Assembly (NCBI GenBank): GCA_003531115.1
Contig: DQHT01000116.1
Coordinates: 19,193-25,740, forward strand
Source of the DNA: Bacteroidota bacterium
Lineage (GTDB): Bacteria > Bacteroidota > Bacteroidia > UBA8524
Direction: 5' to 3'
Length of the DNA stretch: 6,548 bases
The notes under the pieces: generated by a model
Databases searched by the model: none
The model's input: the letters and a program-made list of their open reading frames with translations, nothing else
What the model was told of the DNA's origin: nothing
In this document: piece after piece, positions 6,466-6,548 of the stretch
How positions within the stretch are numbered: position 1 is the stretch's first letter
How the letters are laid out: the number at the start of each line of letters is the position of its first letter
Made by a program: the position numbers and the translations under genes

Positions 6466-6500
6466 CGTTTATAAACGGATATAAATGGTTAAAACGGATA
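6466..6500. repeat. 12-nt palindrome and overlapping 9-nt direct repeat
   Basis: CGTTTATAAACG (6466-6477) is a perfect palindrome. AAACGGATA overlaps its right half at 6473-6481 and recurs at 6492-6500, 19 nt apart. They lie about 60-95 nt upstream of the transposase gene in otherwise gene-free sequence (6407-6548). I see no other feature in that stretch. An operator or mobile-element end is conceivable. Confidence 0.45.
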
Positions 6501-6548
6501 GATACAGCTAACGACGGGTGTTTGAATTTTAGAAATGCTCTGGAGGCT

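Noticed and set aside
5734..6548. Complete insertion sequence
   Set aside because: The transposase is intact, but no matching ends, target duplication or left/right hairpin pair could be identified, so no element boundaries were drawn.

Overview
The window looks like chromosome of a member of the Bacteroidota, probably outside Bacteroidales. The evidence is a stand-alone type IX secretion (T9SS) sorting-tail protein, a match to the Bacteroidota promoter element TAnnTTTG, start codons mostly without Shine-Dalgarno sequences, and a Y1 'REP-type' transposase of the kind common in this phylum. I cannot place it to genus. Most of it is ordinary housekeeping sequence, and I found no convincing multi-gene novel system.

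Region 1 (1-2698, + strand) begins inside rnpB, the RNase P RNA, whose 5' part lies outside the window. Only about 30 nt later comes an NtrC-type sigma-54 response regulator, followed after 1 nt by the threonylcarbamoyl-AMP synthase gene tsaC (Sua5 type), which makes the precursor of tRNA t6A. The regulator and tsaC are probably co-transcribed. No histidine kinase gene is in view.

Region 2 (2699-3308) has a 66-nt promoter-like gap, then a 122-residue secreted protein that is almost only a T9SS C-terminal sorting domain. A strong intrinsic terminator follows. Between it and the next, convergent gene lie two oppositely oriented arrays of a CCATAG-type heptamer, able to form a long imperfect hairpin.

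Region 3 (3309-5733) is a divergent pair separated by 37 nt. On the - strand is a LolC/LolE-like (FtsX-family) permease. On the + strand is an exported DUF1343/NamZ-family protein, predicted to remove N-acetylmuramic acid from peptidoglycan fragments. Both act at the cell envelope.

Region 4 (5734-6548) holds a - strand Y1/HUH transposase of the REP-associated type. A bulged hairpin overlaps its stop codon, and small palindromes and direct repeats lie upstream of its start. No insertion-sequence ends could be defined.

The observations most worth a second look are the inverted heptamer arrays, the miniature sorting-domain protein with overlapping sigma-54-like and housekeeping promoter candidates, the altered GAFTGA loop of the regulator, and the hairpin at the end of the transposase gene.
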